DNA of 31,474 nt from a virus, in the IMG/VR virus record IMGVR_UViG_3300012920_000150, positions 1-31,474 of that record; one strand, given 5' to 3'. Position 1 is the stretch's first letter. Every line of letters begins with the position of its first letter. The notes under the pieces are model-generated. The model did not search any database, was not told where the DNA came from, and saw only the letters and a list, made by a program, of their open reading frames with translations. Both the position numbers and the translations under genes were made by a program. This document shows positions 1 through 8,700 of this stretch, piece after piece.

Positions 1-143
1 TCACGATACCCTGAAGTAACAATAAAGGGAAACCCGCAAGCTTCTCTTAGTTCGTCTAGTTTATGTATAAAGCCTTCGCTCATATTGTTCTTGCCAGTTT
101 CCTGACAGTCGAAGTCTTCGTATTTGAAGTATTTAAAGTTCAC
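1..143 (-). CDS. Peptidase M15-type endolysin, partial (cut by window edge)
   Basis: Only the first 47 codons are present; the gene runs off the left edge. The peptide opens MNFKYFKYEDFDCQETGKN and reaches a TSGYR motif. This is the usual N-terminal half of phage M15 (D-Ala-D-Ala carboxypeptidase/L-Ala-D-Glu endopeptidase-like) zinc peptidases, in which the His/Asp metal ligands follow the SGYR segment. The likely role is cleavage of peptidoglycan cross-links at lysis. The start is GTG at 143, with a strong ribosome site (AAAGGAG) about eight bases upstream. The GTG overlaps the TGA of the holin gene (GTGA), so the two are probably translationally coupled. The zinc ligands lie outside the window, so catalytic competence cannot be judged. 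Confidence 0.75.
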   Translation of the reverse strand, partial: MNFKYFKYEDFDCQETGKNNMSEGFIHKLDELREACGFPFIVTSGYR

Positions 144-511
144 TTATTAACTCCTTTAACTTTCTCAAATGAACGTAAACCACCTAGACCGAGCATACCC
201 ATAAGTACGGGCATCATAACACTCGTGTCCGCTTGGGGGACTACCACACCAAAGGGTGCTGCTAGAGGGCTTATTAAAAAGTTAATTGTAAACCCACCAA
301 CACATACCCAAGCTGTTGCAGGTCGCCATGAAGATTGAAACCAGTTACCTTTTGCATCAAGTTTGTTTACCTCTATCTGAGCTTTAGCAATCTCGTGTAT
401 ATGCTTCTCAGACATGGTAGCAATTTCATGCGCTATCTTTTGTTTAGTATCTGCATCAGGGATAAACTTATCCAGTAATCCCGTTACAGGAGCTATTAAT
501 TGTTCTAACAT
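140..511 (-). CDS. Holin, 3TM superfamily type
   Basis: This 123-residue protein would form the inner-membrane lesion that lets the endolysin reach the cell wall. It has an amphipathic, charged N-terminal half (residues 1-55) and a signature stretch around residues 55-70 (GNWFQSSWRPATAWVCVGG). That Asn-Lys-x-(D/E)-Ala then F-x-S-x-WRP pattern is typical of the gene-transfer-agent/3TM holin family. Two hydrophobic segments follow (about residues 64-92 and 97-112), and the C-terminus is basic. It sits directly before the M15 endolysin gene (GTGA overlap) and starts inside the stop codon of the preceding small gene (TAATG). The family assignment rests on motif recognition. Confidence 0.75.
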   Translation of the reverse strand: MLEQLIAPVTGLLDKFIPDADTKQKIAHEIATMSEKHIHEIAKAQIEVNKLDAKGNWFQSSWRPATAWVCVGGFTINFLISPLAAPFGVVVPQADTSVMMPVLMGMLGLGGLRSFEKVKGVNK

Positions 512-663
512 TACTTACCTACTTTTTTCATGGCTTGTTTATGTGCTTGAGTAAAAGTACTACCCTGTTTCATTTTATTTTTCATAAACTTCATATGTTT
601 AGCGGTATGATGCTTCTTATGTATTTTTAAAGTTTCTAATTGCCTTTTATTTAAATTTGCCAT
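511..663 (-). CDS. Small basic His/Lys/Met-rich protein
   Basis: A 50-residue protein with about one third Lys and His, no acidic cluster and no membrane segment. The middle reads KIHKKHHTAKHMKFMKNKM and the end QAHKQAMKKVGK. Small proteins of this look recur near the lysis genes of marine phages, but I know of no function. An upstream extension of the frame (to 744) would overlap the preceding gene deeply. The ATG at 663 lies inside the TAA of that gene (TAATG), and its stop overlaps the holin ATG in the same way, so it is a coupled link in the lysis cassette. A nucleic-acid or membrane-surface role is possible but unproven. Confidence 0.6.
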   Translation of the reverse strand: MANLNKRQLETLKIHKKHHTAKHMKFMKNKMKQGSTFTQAHKQAMKKVGK

Positions 664-893
664 TATACACCTACCAGTTGAAGAAACTGGCCAAGCCCCA
701 TAGCTTGACCCCAATAGACAACTGCACCACCTACTACTAGCCACTTAATTTGTGCTAGAGACTTATTAATACAGTCTAGCTGCTCTTTTAGCTCTGCGGC
801 ATTGTCCTGAAGGGACTTAAGCTGCTCTTCGTGCAAGTCTACCCGCCACTCAAGGCGGTCTACTTGTTGTTTTAAGTCGTCCAAATAAATCAC
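663..893 (-). CDS. Coiled-coil single-pass membrane protein, XhlA/holin-like
   Basis: A 76-residue protein whose first 50 residues form a heptad-rich coiled coil (LKQQVDRLEWRVDLHEEQL and on). A single hydrophobic segment follows at about residues 51-72. This layout resembles haemolysin XhlA-type phage proteins, which act with holins, so a holin accessory or antiholin role is inferred. Two starts compete. GTG at 893 has a poor ribosome site. TTG at 884 lies six bases after GGTG in AAAGGTGATTTATTTG, almost the same leader as the tail tube B gene (AAAGGTGATTTCAAATG), and may be the true start. It is coupled to the next gene by TAATG. Confidence 0.55.
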   Translation of the reverse strand: MIYLDDLKQQVDRLEWRVDLHEEQLKSLQDNAAELKEQLDCINKSLAQIKWLVVGGAVVYWGQAMGLGQFLQLVGV

Positions 894-899
894 CTTTAT

Positions 900-1772
900 T
901 TAATCTGTCATGTAATTAGTTAAAGAATCCGTCATATGGAATCTAGGCTCTTTGATCATTGATGGTGCTTTAAGTCCTATAGGTCTGTAGTAAAACTCAC
1001 AGGCTAAAGCCCTATCTTGTATTGATGAAAAATTTACAACAGCCATATCATTTATAGTCGCTCCATCTCCAGCATTACCGCTTGGTACATGATAATATAA
1101 ATTACCTGCTCCACCAGTAGTAGCGCTTCGGTCATCTTCTGGTGTCAAGAAAATATCAGGATACTGATTTAAAGTTCCACTGCTAGAAGGTGCATTTGTG
1201 GTGCTATCTTGAGATGTTACAACAGACCATCCAACAGTTTTTACAGTACCAGCAGATGCGTTACCAGAACCCAAACCTCCTGAAATAGCGTATAAATATA
1301 CAGTAAAACAGGGAGGTATATCACTAACTTGAGCTGTTAGGTTTTTAGAGCTTAAATCTACGTCAAAGTTAAAAGTACAGTCAATAAGTCCGAAAGTGTT
1401 TACTCCACTTATAGTAGTTAAGTGAGTGAAATCTTCCTCTGCACAATAAAAAGAATCTTGTGCCATTAAATTAGCTTCATCTAACACCCCGTCTGCCAAA
1501 CCATTATCTGCTGTAGTATCTGGATGGTCGGGGACATAACCTTTGTATATTTTGCAATATACAGTGTCGCCTATGTATTGCCAGACACTAGGGTATTTAA
1601 TAGTATTAAAAGCTTTTGAAGGCGAGTTATAAGTACACGCTATCAATGCTTCTAAAGTTGTCCCATAATTAGAAAACAAGTTATAAGAGGTTATATATTG
1701 ACTAAAAGGTCGTGTTATATTATTAGTGTCAGTTATGTTTTCTGGAAATGCTGAAATAGGACGTAAAGACAT
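900..1772 (-). CDS. Unrecognised virion-type protein (290 aa)
   Basis: I do not recognise this family. The 290-residue protein has no signal peptide or membrane segment. It is rich in Thr, Ser, Asn, Gly and aromatics, with many short beta-prone stretches and several cysteines. Two low-complexity stretches stand out: Gly/Ser/Ala-rich around residues 164-177 and Ser/Thr-rich around residues 188-200. This composition suits an extracellular phage structural or receptor-binding protein. It lies after the fibre, the subtilase-like gene and the 92-residue protein, and just before the lysis genes, a place where host-range genes are common. ATG at 1772 is preceded by an AGGAGG-like site. Confidence 0.6.
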   Translation of the reverse strand: MSLRPISAFPENITDTNNITRPFSQYITSYNLFSNYGTTLEALIACTYNSPSKAFNTIKYPSVWQYIGDTVYCKIYKGYVPDHPDTTADNGLADGVLDEANLMAQDSFYCAEEDFTHLTTISGVNTFGLIDCTFNFDVDLSSKNLTAQVSDIPPCFTVYLYAISGGLGSGNASAGTVKTVGWSVVTSQDSTTNAPSSSGTLNQYPDIFLTPEDDRSATTGGAGNLYYHVPSGNAGDGATINDMAVVNFSSIQDRALACEFYYRPIGLKAPSMIKEPRFHMTDSLTNYMTD

Positions 1773-1781
1773 GCTTACCTC

Positions 1782-2060
1782 CTATCGAGTTTCGTCTATT
1801 TGTACCGTAGAAGTTCCAACAGCAGTAGCTGCAAAGCTTGTTACAGTAACTGAAGTATCTGCACTAAAGGCCATGTAAGGACATAACACTACTTCTTCTA
1901 TTGCTGAAGTTGTGTAGTTTTTAATTTTAACATAAGTAGAGCCATCAATGCTCCCATATAAAGTTACGTCATTAGCTCCATCAATAATTACTTGTATTAC
2001 ACCACGAGAACCATCGCCCATTTTAGGGTTAAAAGCAGTGCCTAATTTTAATTGTGCCAT
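1782..2060 (-). CDS. Small beta-rich virion-type protein (92 aa)
   Basis: A 92-residue protein dominated by Val, Thr, Ser and Ala with alternating hydrophobic residues, including the stretch VTLYGSIDGSTYVKIKNYTT. This reads as a compact beta-sandwich. It has no membrane segment and one cysteine. It follows the subtilase-like gene and precedes the 290-residue protein with only nine bases between, so it probably shares their transcript. Its place and composition suggest a tail-tip, fibre-accessory or decoration protein, but no family was recognised. ATG at 2060 is preceded by AAAGGAAAAC, a good ribosome site. Confidence 0.6.
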   Translation of the reverse strand: MAQLKLGTAFNPKMGDGSRGVIQVIIDGANDVTLYGSIDGSTYVKIKNYTTSAIEEVVLCPYMAFSADTSVTVTSFAATAVGTSTVQIDETR

Positions 2061-2075
2061 TTTGTTTTCCTTTGT

Positions 2076-3911
2076 TTAAGTTGCTAGTTTCGTATTAATT
2101 TCATCACGAGTGTAGTTAATTTGGTTTGCCTGAGGAGTATCAGTAGTTGTTGGGTCTGTATCAGGTAGTAGTGTAGGATTAGATGTAAAGTTATGATCTA
2201 GGTATGCTATGTTACCTGAATAGCCCATACTAGAATAAGTAGCTGTAAACCAAGGTTGATCGCCATACTTACTTGATGGAGACATTTCTAAGCCAGTATC
2301 ATATAATTTATCAGTCCCTACCGCTATGTCCCTAAAGTATCTTCTTAGTTGTTTTGGAGTTGTAGTTGGATATTCTTGTAATACCAAGGCGGCCATACCG
2401 CCAATATTGGGAGAGGCAAAAGATGTTCCTGAGGCGTTGTAGTGTCCTAAGTTAGCTCGGTTACTGTTGATTGATACTTCATATGCTTTTTTAGTGTAAA
2501 GTTCCATTTCAATATTTACACCAGCGGCAACGGCATCAATCCTATTACCTCTATTAGAAAATGTAGCTAGAGTTTCTTTTCCATCATAAAGAAACTGATT
2601 TCCAAACTCAGTGCTTAAAGCTCCCGCCATTATAGAATTAGTATAAGATAGTAGCCCTCCTCTATTATAGGGCGATCCAAATTTTAACTCAACACTGCTT
2701 TTGTCAGAGCCTATATGCTGCGTACAATAAAAATTATTATAATCAGGGTGATCGGGTAAAACATCGTATTGTGTTGAATTTCCTGCTGCACTTACAGCGT
2801 GAACACCTGCGGCAATCATTTCGTTCTTAGGGTCTACTACAGAGTCTTTAAATGTACCATCCATGTTAGAAAGGTCGTTTATGTAAGTAGCAACTTGTTG
2901 ATAAGTTGGGCTACTTCCTAAGTCTGTTTGTATATTACTAAATTTACCTGCACCCATTGACACAGGTAAAAATCCATAAGACCTACACTCGTGATTACCT
3001 TGCGCTAAAGTTCTGTCTCCAATACCGTCTGGAGATATAGTGTCATATTTATTTCCTCTAAATATTAAAAAGTTACCTCCTCCTACTGAGGAAAAGTTTC
3101 CGAGATCATCGGTTGTGTGAGCAAATGAGTCTATCATTATAGTTGGTCTAGTATTACCAGCAGCTATTTTTTCTTGATGGAATTTTTTTACAACGTCATA
3201 ACTGTTTGGCGCAGATATTTGGTAAGCCCCGCCCCAATATATTGGATAGATTTTTGCTCCTGTAGCCCATCCATAAGTATTACCACACGCTATATAAGCT
3301 ACAGCTTCAGCGTGATATTGGTTATACCTAGAAAAGGCGTTATTAAGGAAAGGATAATTGGTATAATTCATATCTGGTAGGTTTGAAAACCCAGTAACTG
3401 TGTTCCACTGAAACTGTTGTATTCTACTTACACCGTTAGTCATAAACTCAGGATCGTTAGTATTTATCCTATCAGCAAGGTGTAATACTACATCTACACC
3501 TGTACCATCATTAGTATAGGTATATGTATGGTTAACCTCTGATTCAAGAGCAACATTATTGGTAATGCTAGAATGCCTAATTAAACCCCAATTGCCATAC
3601 TTAGGGCTACTATAACCTGTAGTTTCCGTTGAACCTCCGTCAACAGTAGTTCCTGTGTAATGGGTATTTTCAATATGTTTACGCCTAAAAGTTTTTACAG
3701 TTTTTGTAGCTAAAGCTTGTGGTGTTAAATCTGACATGAGCGTTGAAGTTTTGTAAGATTCATGTGCTTTTAAAACATTTAACTCTTCTTCAGTACAGTC
3801 AGCTATAAATATTGAAGGTCTGTGAGGTAATTCATCTATAACTGTTGTTAAACTAAAGAGTACCCGTTTGTCAAAACCCTCTTTAACTTTTATTGTGTAC
3901 TGTTTGCTCAT
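2076..3911 (-). CDS. Subtilisin-like (S8 family) protein, virion-associated, altered Asp motif
   Basis: This 611-residue protein carries a subtilase domain from about residue 135 to 515. Visible are the His motif (HAEAVAYIACG, His200), the oxyanion Asn motif (SAAGNS, Asn378) and the nucleophile motif (GTSFASP, Ser497). The usual D-[ST]-G motif is not present: the aligned stretch reads LHLADRINTNDPEF, placing Ala where Asp is expected, with Asp147 one residue later. Activity is therefore uncertain. There is no signal peptide, and the first 130 residues look like a separate lead domain or propeptide. The gene sits between fibre and lysis genes and starts inside the stop of the small upstream gene (TAATG). 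Its last residues (DEINTKLAT) resemble that neighbour's C-terminus. It may be a tail-associated surface-degrading or structural protein. Confidence 0.8.
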   Translation of the reverse strand: MSKQYTIKVKEGFDKRVLFSLTTVIDELPHRPSIFIADCTEEELNVLKAHESYKTSTLMSDLTPQALATKTVKTFRRKHIENTHYTGTTVDGGSTETTGYSSPKYGNWGLIRHSSITNNVALESEVNHTYTYTNDGTGVDVVLHLADRINTNDPEFMTNGVSRIQQFQWNTVTGFSNLPDMNYTNYPFLNNAFSRYNQYHAEAVAYIACGNTYGWATGAKIYPIYWGGAYQISAPNSYDVVKKFHQEKIAAGNTRPTIMIDSFAHTTDDLGNFSSVGGGNFLIFRGNKYDTISPDGIGDRTLAQGNHECRSYGFLPVSMGAGKFSNIQTDLGSSPTYQQVATYINDLSNMDGTFKDSVVDPKNEMIAAGVHAVSAAGNSTQYDVLPDHPDYNNFYCTQHIGSDKSSVELKFGSPYNRGGLLSYTNSIMAGALSTEFGNQFLYDGKETLATFSNRGNRIDAVAAGVNIEMELYTKKAYEVSINSNRANLGHYNASGTSFASPNIGGMAALVLQEYPTTTPKQLRRYFRDIAVGTDKLYDTGLEMSPSSKYGDQPWFTATYSSMGYSGNIAYLDHNFTSNPTLLPDTDPTTTDTPQANQINYTRDEINTKLAT

Positions 3912-4087
3912 TATAAAGTTCCTAATTTTGTGTTTATTTCGCTTAGCGTAAAAGCTACATTTTTACTTGACATAGGTGTTCCAGAACTATTAAATAAAGG
4001 CTTACCGTTAGAGTCTTTGTAAATTATTAAACGAGCTGCGTCTTTGTTTGTGTTGTTAGGAGTTATAGCTGTAGTTACACTTCTCAT
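3911..4087 (-). CDS. Small protein (58 aa) sharing a C-terminal motif with the subtilase-like protein
   Basis: A short gene between the fibre and the subtilase-like gene. It encodes 58 residues starting MRSVTTAITPNN, with a central YKDSNGKPLFNSSGTP stretch and the end SEINTKLGTL. The ATG at 4087 has a good ribosome site (AAGGAGAG) and its TAA overlaps the next ATG (TAATG). The ending EINTKL also occurs at the end of the downstream subtilase-like protein. Four of those six codons differ synonymously between the two genes, which suggests protein-level conservation rather than a recent DNA copy. Function unknown; an adaptor or fibre-associated role is a guess from context. Confidence 0.65.
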   Translation of the reverse strand: MRSVTTAITPNNTNKDAARLIIYKDSNGKPLFNSSGTPMSSKNVAFTLSEINTKLGTL

Positions 4088-4096
4088 ACACTCTCC

Positions 4097-5752
4097 TTAC
4101 GTTATACCGTCACCAAAGATGTAGTAACATCCAGCGGTTGCATCAAATACCAGCTCAGCAATGCCGCCTGATCCAATAGTTCGGTTGGCTGTACCACTGC
4201 TTACAGACGTTCCGTTAATGTATTTTAATAGCATTCCATTTCTGTCTAGTATAATGTTATAGTCGCTTACGTTCATAATAACCCACGTATCACCGTCATG
4301 GACGCTATTAGCGGGAGTGTTTTGGTTAATATCTAGTAATGACCAAGTAGACGTTCCAGCACCAGAATAGAAGATACGCTTATCACCTAACTGTCTAAAG
4401 CTAAGAGTATTTATAGTAGTTCTGGTTTCGCTTACGGGTTTTAAATGAGCCTGAATGTTAATTTTACTAAGAATAGAATTAGGTATTATATCACCTTCTA
4501 TTTTAATGTCAGCAGCTTTCATAACAATATCAATAGGATTTGTGTTTTGTGTACCACCTAATTCTATTTGGGTAGCGTTTGGTCCAGTAGCAAAAATACA
4601 ATTATTTTCTACAGTTAGCATACCGCTATCAGTACACCCTGAATCAATAGTAACGCTTGATTGTATTCCATTACCTGTAGCATCTTTTACATCTAGCCTA
4701 CCATAATTAAGAATGCCACCAGCACTATTACCAACGGCAGGTCTTATATAATTTCTCCATCTACCATAAAGAGGATCGTAGTTTGTCGAATCATTTGAAT
4801 CATAACTACTTTCACCACCAACAAAGAATAAAAGCCCACCGCTAGTACTACCAGTGGCTACAATTCTATTAAAGTCTTGCGGTGTTGTATCATCTCCTGT
4901 TGGATAACCTGTGCCTTGGCGAACAACTAAATGGTTACTATCAATAAACAAGTTACCACTTGTGTTTTTCTCTGTTATGTAACTGTGTGTTCCATCAGAG
5001 TGTATTGTTAAATCTTCGGCTGCCCCAAAAGTTACTTTAGTGTTATCAGGTACGTTAAAGCCTGACACAGCATTTGGAAAAGAAACAATCTCTACTGTAT
5101 TTCCAGCAGTTACGTTTGTACCAAAAGTAACCTGTGTTGCTGTTGTAGTGTAGTCGCTGCCTACCTTTTTTAAAGAACCATTTAAAAATACTAAGGTGTT
5201 TGTATCGACAGGGTGTGACGGAGTAAACACTGTTTGGTTACCAGTTGTAGTAAAGGTTTCTTTGCGGCCTCTACTATTTATTGATTCCCACGAATTTCCG
5301 TTGTATAACTGCAATAGACCTGTAGACGTATTAAAAAACAAGTCACCTGTTGAAGCTGATGAAGGTGTGCTAGTTCCTGATGAATAAAACGTCTGAGCTG
5401 CAAATTCAGTTTGAGCTGCTTGGTCAAGGGCTTCTTGAGCCATCATAAATGACTGCTCACCGTCAGTGTTAAGCTGAGTTGCAGTAAGAACTGTGTTATC
5501 AGAATAATTGTTAATACGAGCATTCTGGCTTGTTGAGCGAGTAATTCGTATCTTTGCTCCATCTGTAGGAAGACTATCAGACGCAAAGGTAATGTTAGTG
5601 CCAGTTAAAGTATAAGCACTGCTTGCCTGTGTTACACCAGCGACTGTCACTGAGATGTCTGTAGCACCCCTGCCTGTTATGTAGCTAGGCGTAGCAAACT
5701 GGGTCGAGGTAGTGACCGAGCTTGCTGTGTATTCTGTGTATGAATTTGCCAT
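4097..5752 (-). CDS. Tail fibre protein (T7 gp17-like N-terminus)
   Basis: At 551 residues it is close to the 553 of T7 gp17. The N-terminal 150 residues (MANSYTEYTASSVTTSTQF; later LTATQLNTDGEQSFMMAQEALDQAA) match the pattern of T7-type fibre N-termini that attach to the tail. A short Ala/Gln-rich helical stretch and a GDLFFNTSTGLLQLYNG segment follow. The central and C-terminal parts are beta-rich and Gly/Asn/Thr-rich, as expected for a trimeric shaft and receptor-binding tip, ending in YYIFGDGIT. It comes right after the gp16-like gene, as gp17 follows gp16 in T7. The distal part probably sets host specificity. Confidence 0.85.
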   Translation of the reverse strand: MANSYTEYTASSVTTSTQFATPSYITGRGATDISVTVAGVTQASSAYTLTGTNITFASDSLPTDGAKIRITRSTSQNARINNYSDNTVLTATQLNTDGEQSFMMAQEALDQAAQTEFAAQTFYSSGTSTPSSASTGDLFFNTSTGLLQLYNGNSWESINSRGRKETFTTTGNQTVFTPSHPVDTNTLVFLNGSLKKVGSDYTTTATQVTFGTNVTAGNTVEIVSFPNAVSGFNVPDNTKVTFGAAEDLTIHSDGTHSYITEKNTSGNLFIDSNHLVVRQGTGYPTGDDTTPQDFNRIVATGSTSGGLLFFVGGESSYDSNDSTNYDPLYGRWRNYIRPAVGNSAGGILNYGRLDVKDATGNGIQSSVTIDSGCTDSGMLTVENNCIFATGPNATQIELGGTQNTNPIDIVMKAADIKIEGDIIPNSILSKINIQAHLKPVSETRTTINTLSFRQLGDKRIFYSGAGTSTWSLLDINQNTPANSVHDGDTWVIMNVSDYNIILDRNGMLLKYINGTSVSSGTANRTIGSGGIAELVFDATAGCYYIFGDGIT

Positions 5753-5761
5753 TTGTTTTTC

Positions 5762-8700
5762 CTAGTTAAATAGTTTTTGCTTATCAGTTCGGTTAGCGTG
5801 ATGCTGTAATATTGCTTGGAACTTTGGATTATCTACTAAAGCAAAAGAAACTTCTGTTGCAGCAGCAGCTCGATATTCATTAATAATACGTTTTATTTCT
5901 GAAGCTCTGGTTTTTTTATCGTTCCATTGTTTAGCAAATACAGGGTCACGAAGCTCTGCGTACAGAGGACTATTAATAAAGTCATCAATACGCTCGTTTA
6001 GTGTCATTTTAGTGTTTCCTATAGGAAGCTCTATTGTACCTACACGTTCTTGATAAACATCATACCAGCTTCTTCCTTTACGAAAAGGTATACCAAATAT
6101 TTCAATGCCGTCATTATATTCAAGACGTTTAATATCTACACCACCCCAAGCACTATGTTTAGACACAGGAGCAGTAAGACTCATACCTAATCTACGCATT
6201 TCATCAACATTAGTTTGATACAAAAGCTCGTTTGCTTGCTCACGTTTAACTTCTTTTTTAGTCAAACCTGTGTAGTCTACTAAGTAGGGGTTTTTAGCAA
6301 TAGGTCGTCCATCAAGAGGACTTCTGCGTTGATCAGTGTTAGCTAGATACTTTGTATTATCCCAATTTAGAAGATGTGGTTTACCTTTTATAATACCTTC
6401 AATATCTCTAATTTCGCTTTGAAATAACTCATTGCCTTCAGCAAAATGTACTTCTTCTACGAAGCGATAGTAAGGCATAAAACCTTGTAGGTGTCTAGCA
6501 GCGCCTTTTAAAGCTTGCTTTGTTTTACTTGCACCTTCGTCTTTACCGCCAGTTCCAGTAGCAAACTCTATAACACCTTTAAGACTTTGTAGTGTTGGTA
6601 TTTCTAACATTGTCTTTGCACCAGCTATTACATAACCAGCAAAGGATTCAAGAACATTTTGCTCTGTACCGTACATGATCTGGTCACTAATGTTACCTGC
6701 AACCATTGCAAAACGAGCAGCAGGGTCTAAACGTCTTATACCTACACCGTTAATACTGTAAGGTAGGAATTGATCTGACATGTTTTCTACATTAGCTCTG
6801 TTACGGTCTGTAGTGCCTTGACCTGTAATCATACCTGATCCAGCCATCATAAAGACACTTGCCCACATCATTGTACCTAAAGCTAAAGCAGCTTCTGCTT
6901 CAGCAGCAACTTGAGGGTTAGGTGAATTTAACCTTTCCCTTAAGCTCTTAGAAAGCATTTGTAGTGCTGGTGTGCGATCACCTACGAATGTTAAAAGGTT
7001 ACTTGGAGTTCGTATAAAGGGTAAAAGCTGTGTAAATATAGGTGCTTTATTACGCAGTGTTGTACCTGCTCTACCTAAATCACCAAACACATCCTTAGCC
7101 ATAGCGTTTTGGAATGTAACAACATTAGCTTCTTCTAAAGCTTCAGCAGCAATAGAACCTTGAACAGGTTGTATGCTGTTAGCCATATCATCAATATGCT
7201 TATCAATAATGTTCTTTGCTTGTACATTTGCTTTTTGTAAGGCTTCTGTAAAAGATGAACCTTCGTCTAAGTAACGCTCTATTAGTTTTTTACTAACAGT
7301 AGTTCTAAAAGCTTGCTGCTTCATAAACTCATCGGTACTAATCATTAACCGTCTACCTAATAGACGATTGAGGTTACCAAAGACATTCGCACCGTACATA
7401 CCAAGGCTTTCGCCTTTTTGTTTTCCTAAAGTGCCGATAGACATATCACGGTCACCTACAATTACACCATTACCTGCTTTACCATCAAAGGCATCAAAAG
7501 CAGTACGGTAAGGCGAAATAGAACCTCGTGAGGTGTTTAAAGCGTGTAAGAAATAACCTGCCGACTCGTGTATATGTTTAATTTGTAAAGCTTGCTCAAC
7601 CATAGCTGAACGTACAGCTTTTGCATCGCCTGTTAATACTCCACCAATTCCTCGTTGCATTATACGATACTGGTGGTGTGCTAAGGATGATGCGGTGTTT
7701 ACTGCAATCGTAGACCAAGCGCCTAGAATGTTATGTACAAACACATCGTTAGCAACAGCAACAGCTTTACTAACTCGGCTGACTTTAACGTCTTGCATAT
7801 TTCTAATAACAGCTTTAGCTGCATCAACATCAGAAGTGTTTGCTATTTTTTGTATAAGGTTTGCTCTTTCAAATACACCTAGTTTCTGAGAAGCTAGTTC
7901 AGGGTCTAAACGACCTTGAGTAGCTTTAAGTACCTTAGCTGCATCAGATCCTAAAAATTCTATTTTAGTTGTTAGTTTTTCAAGATCACTATAGCGAGCC
8001 ATAAAGTTTTCTGGATCAGCTTCAGCTTTCTTAAAGTTTTGCCACGCTACAGTCTCAGCAGTTTTAAGAAACTCAACGTAGTTGTTTTTGTTAACACCTG
8101 TTGGTATTGTAGTAGCGTCTGCCATTTTATTAACAAAGCGTTCCACAGTCAGTGGTTGTACAGTACCATCTGTTTTTACATCTCCTAAATCCCACGTACT
8201 GACCATTTTCTTAAAGTCTTTTTCCATAAGAGTCTGAGAGCTTTTAGGAGTCTTGTTTAACTGTACTGCTAAATTACCTGTGACTTGTTGTTTAAATGCG
8301 TCTAAACCAGCCTGACGAGATGCTTCATTAGCTCTACGATCAGTACCGTCACCAGCTACACGAGCAGCAATACGTTGTCCTAAAGCTTCTACGTTTTGTG
8401 CAGCTTGCTCAGGTGTTGTAACACCAGCTTCTGTTCTAGCTTTATCTACTGGTGGCTTATCCACTATAACAGTGTTTTCACCCATTACAGGTTCAGCTTT
8501 ATTTCCAGCTTTCTTTGCGGCAGCACCTTTTACTGCACCCGCTGCTCCACCTGCTGCACCTCCAAAGAGTGTACCAGCAACAGAACCTATACCTGCTGAT
8601 TTAAGGACGTTTTCTACTGATGAACCGTCACCAATACCAATTTGTCCTCGTGTGTCAGCATCGAAATGCCCATAAGCAGCGCCTTGAGCAGCTCCTTCTA

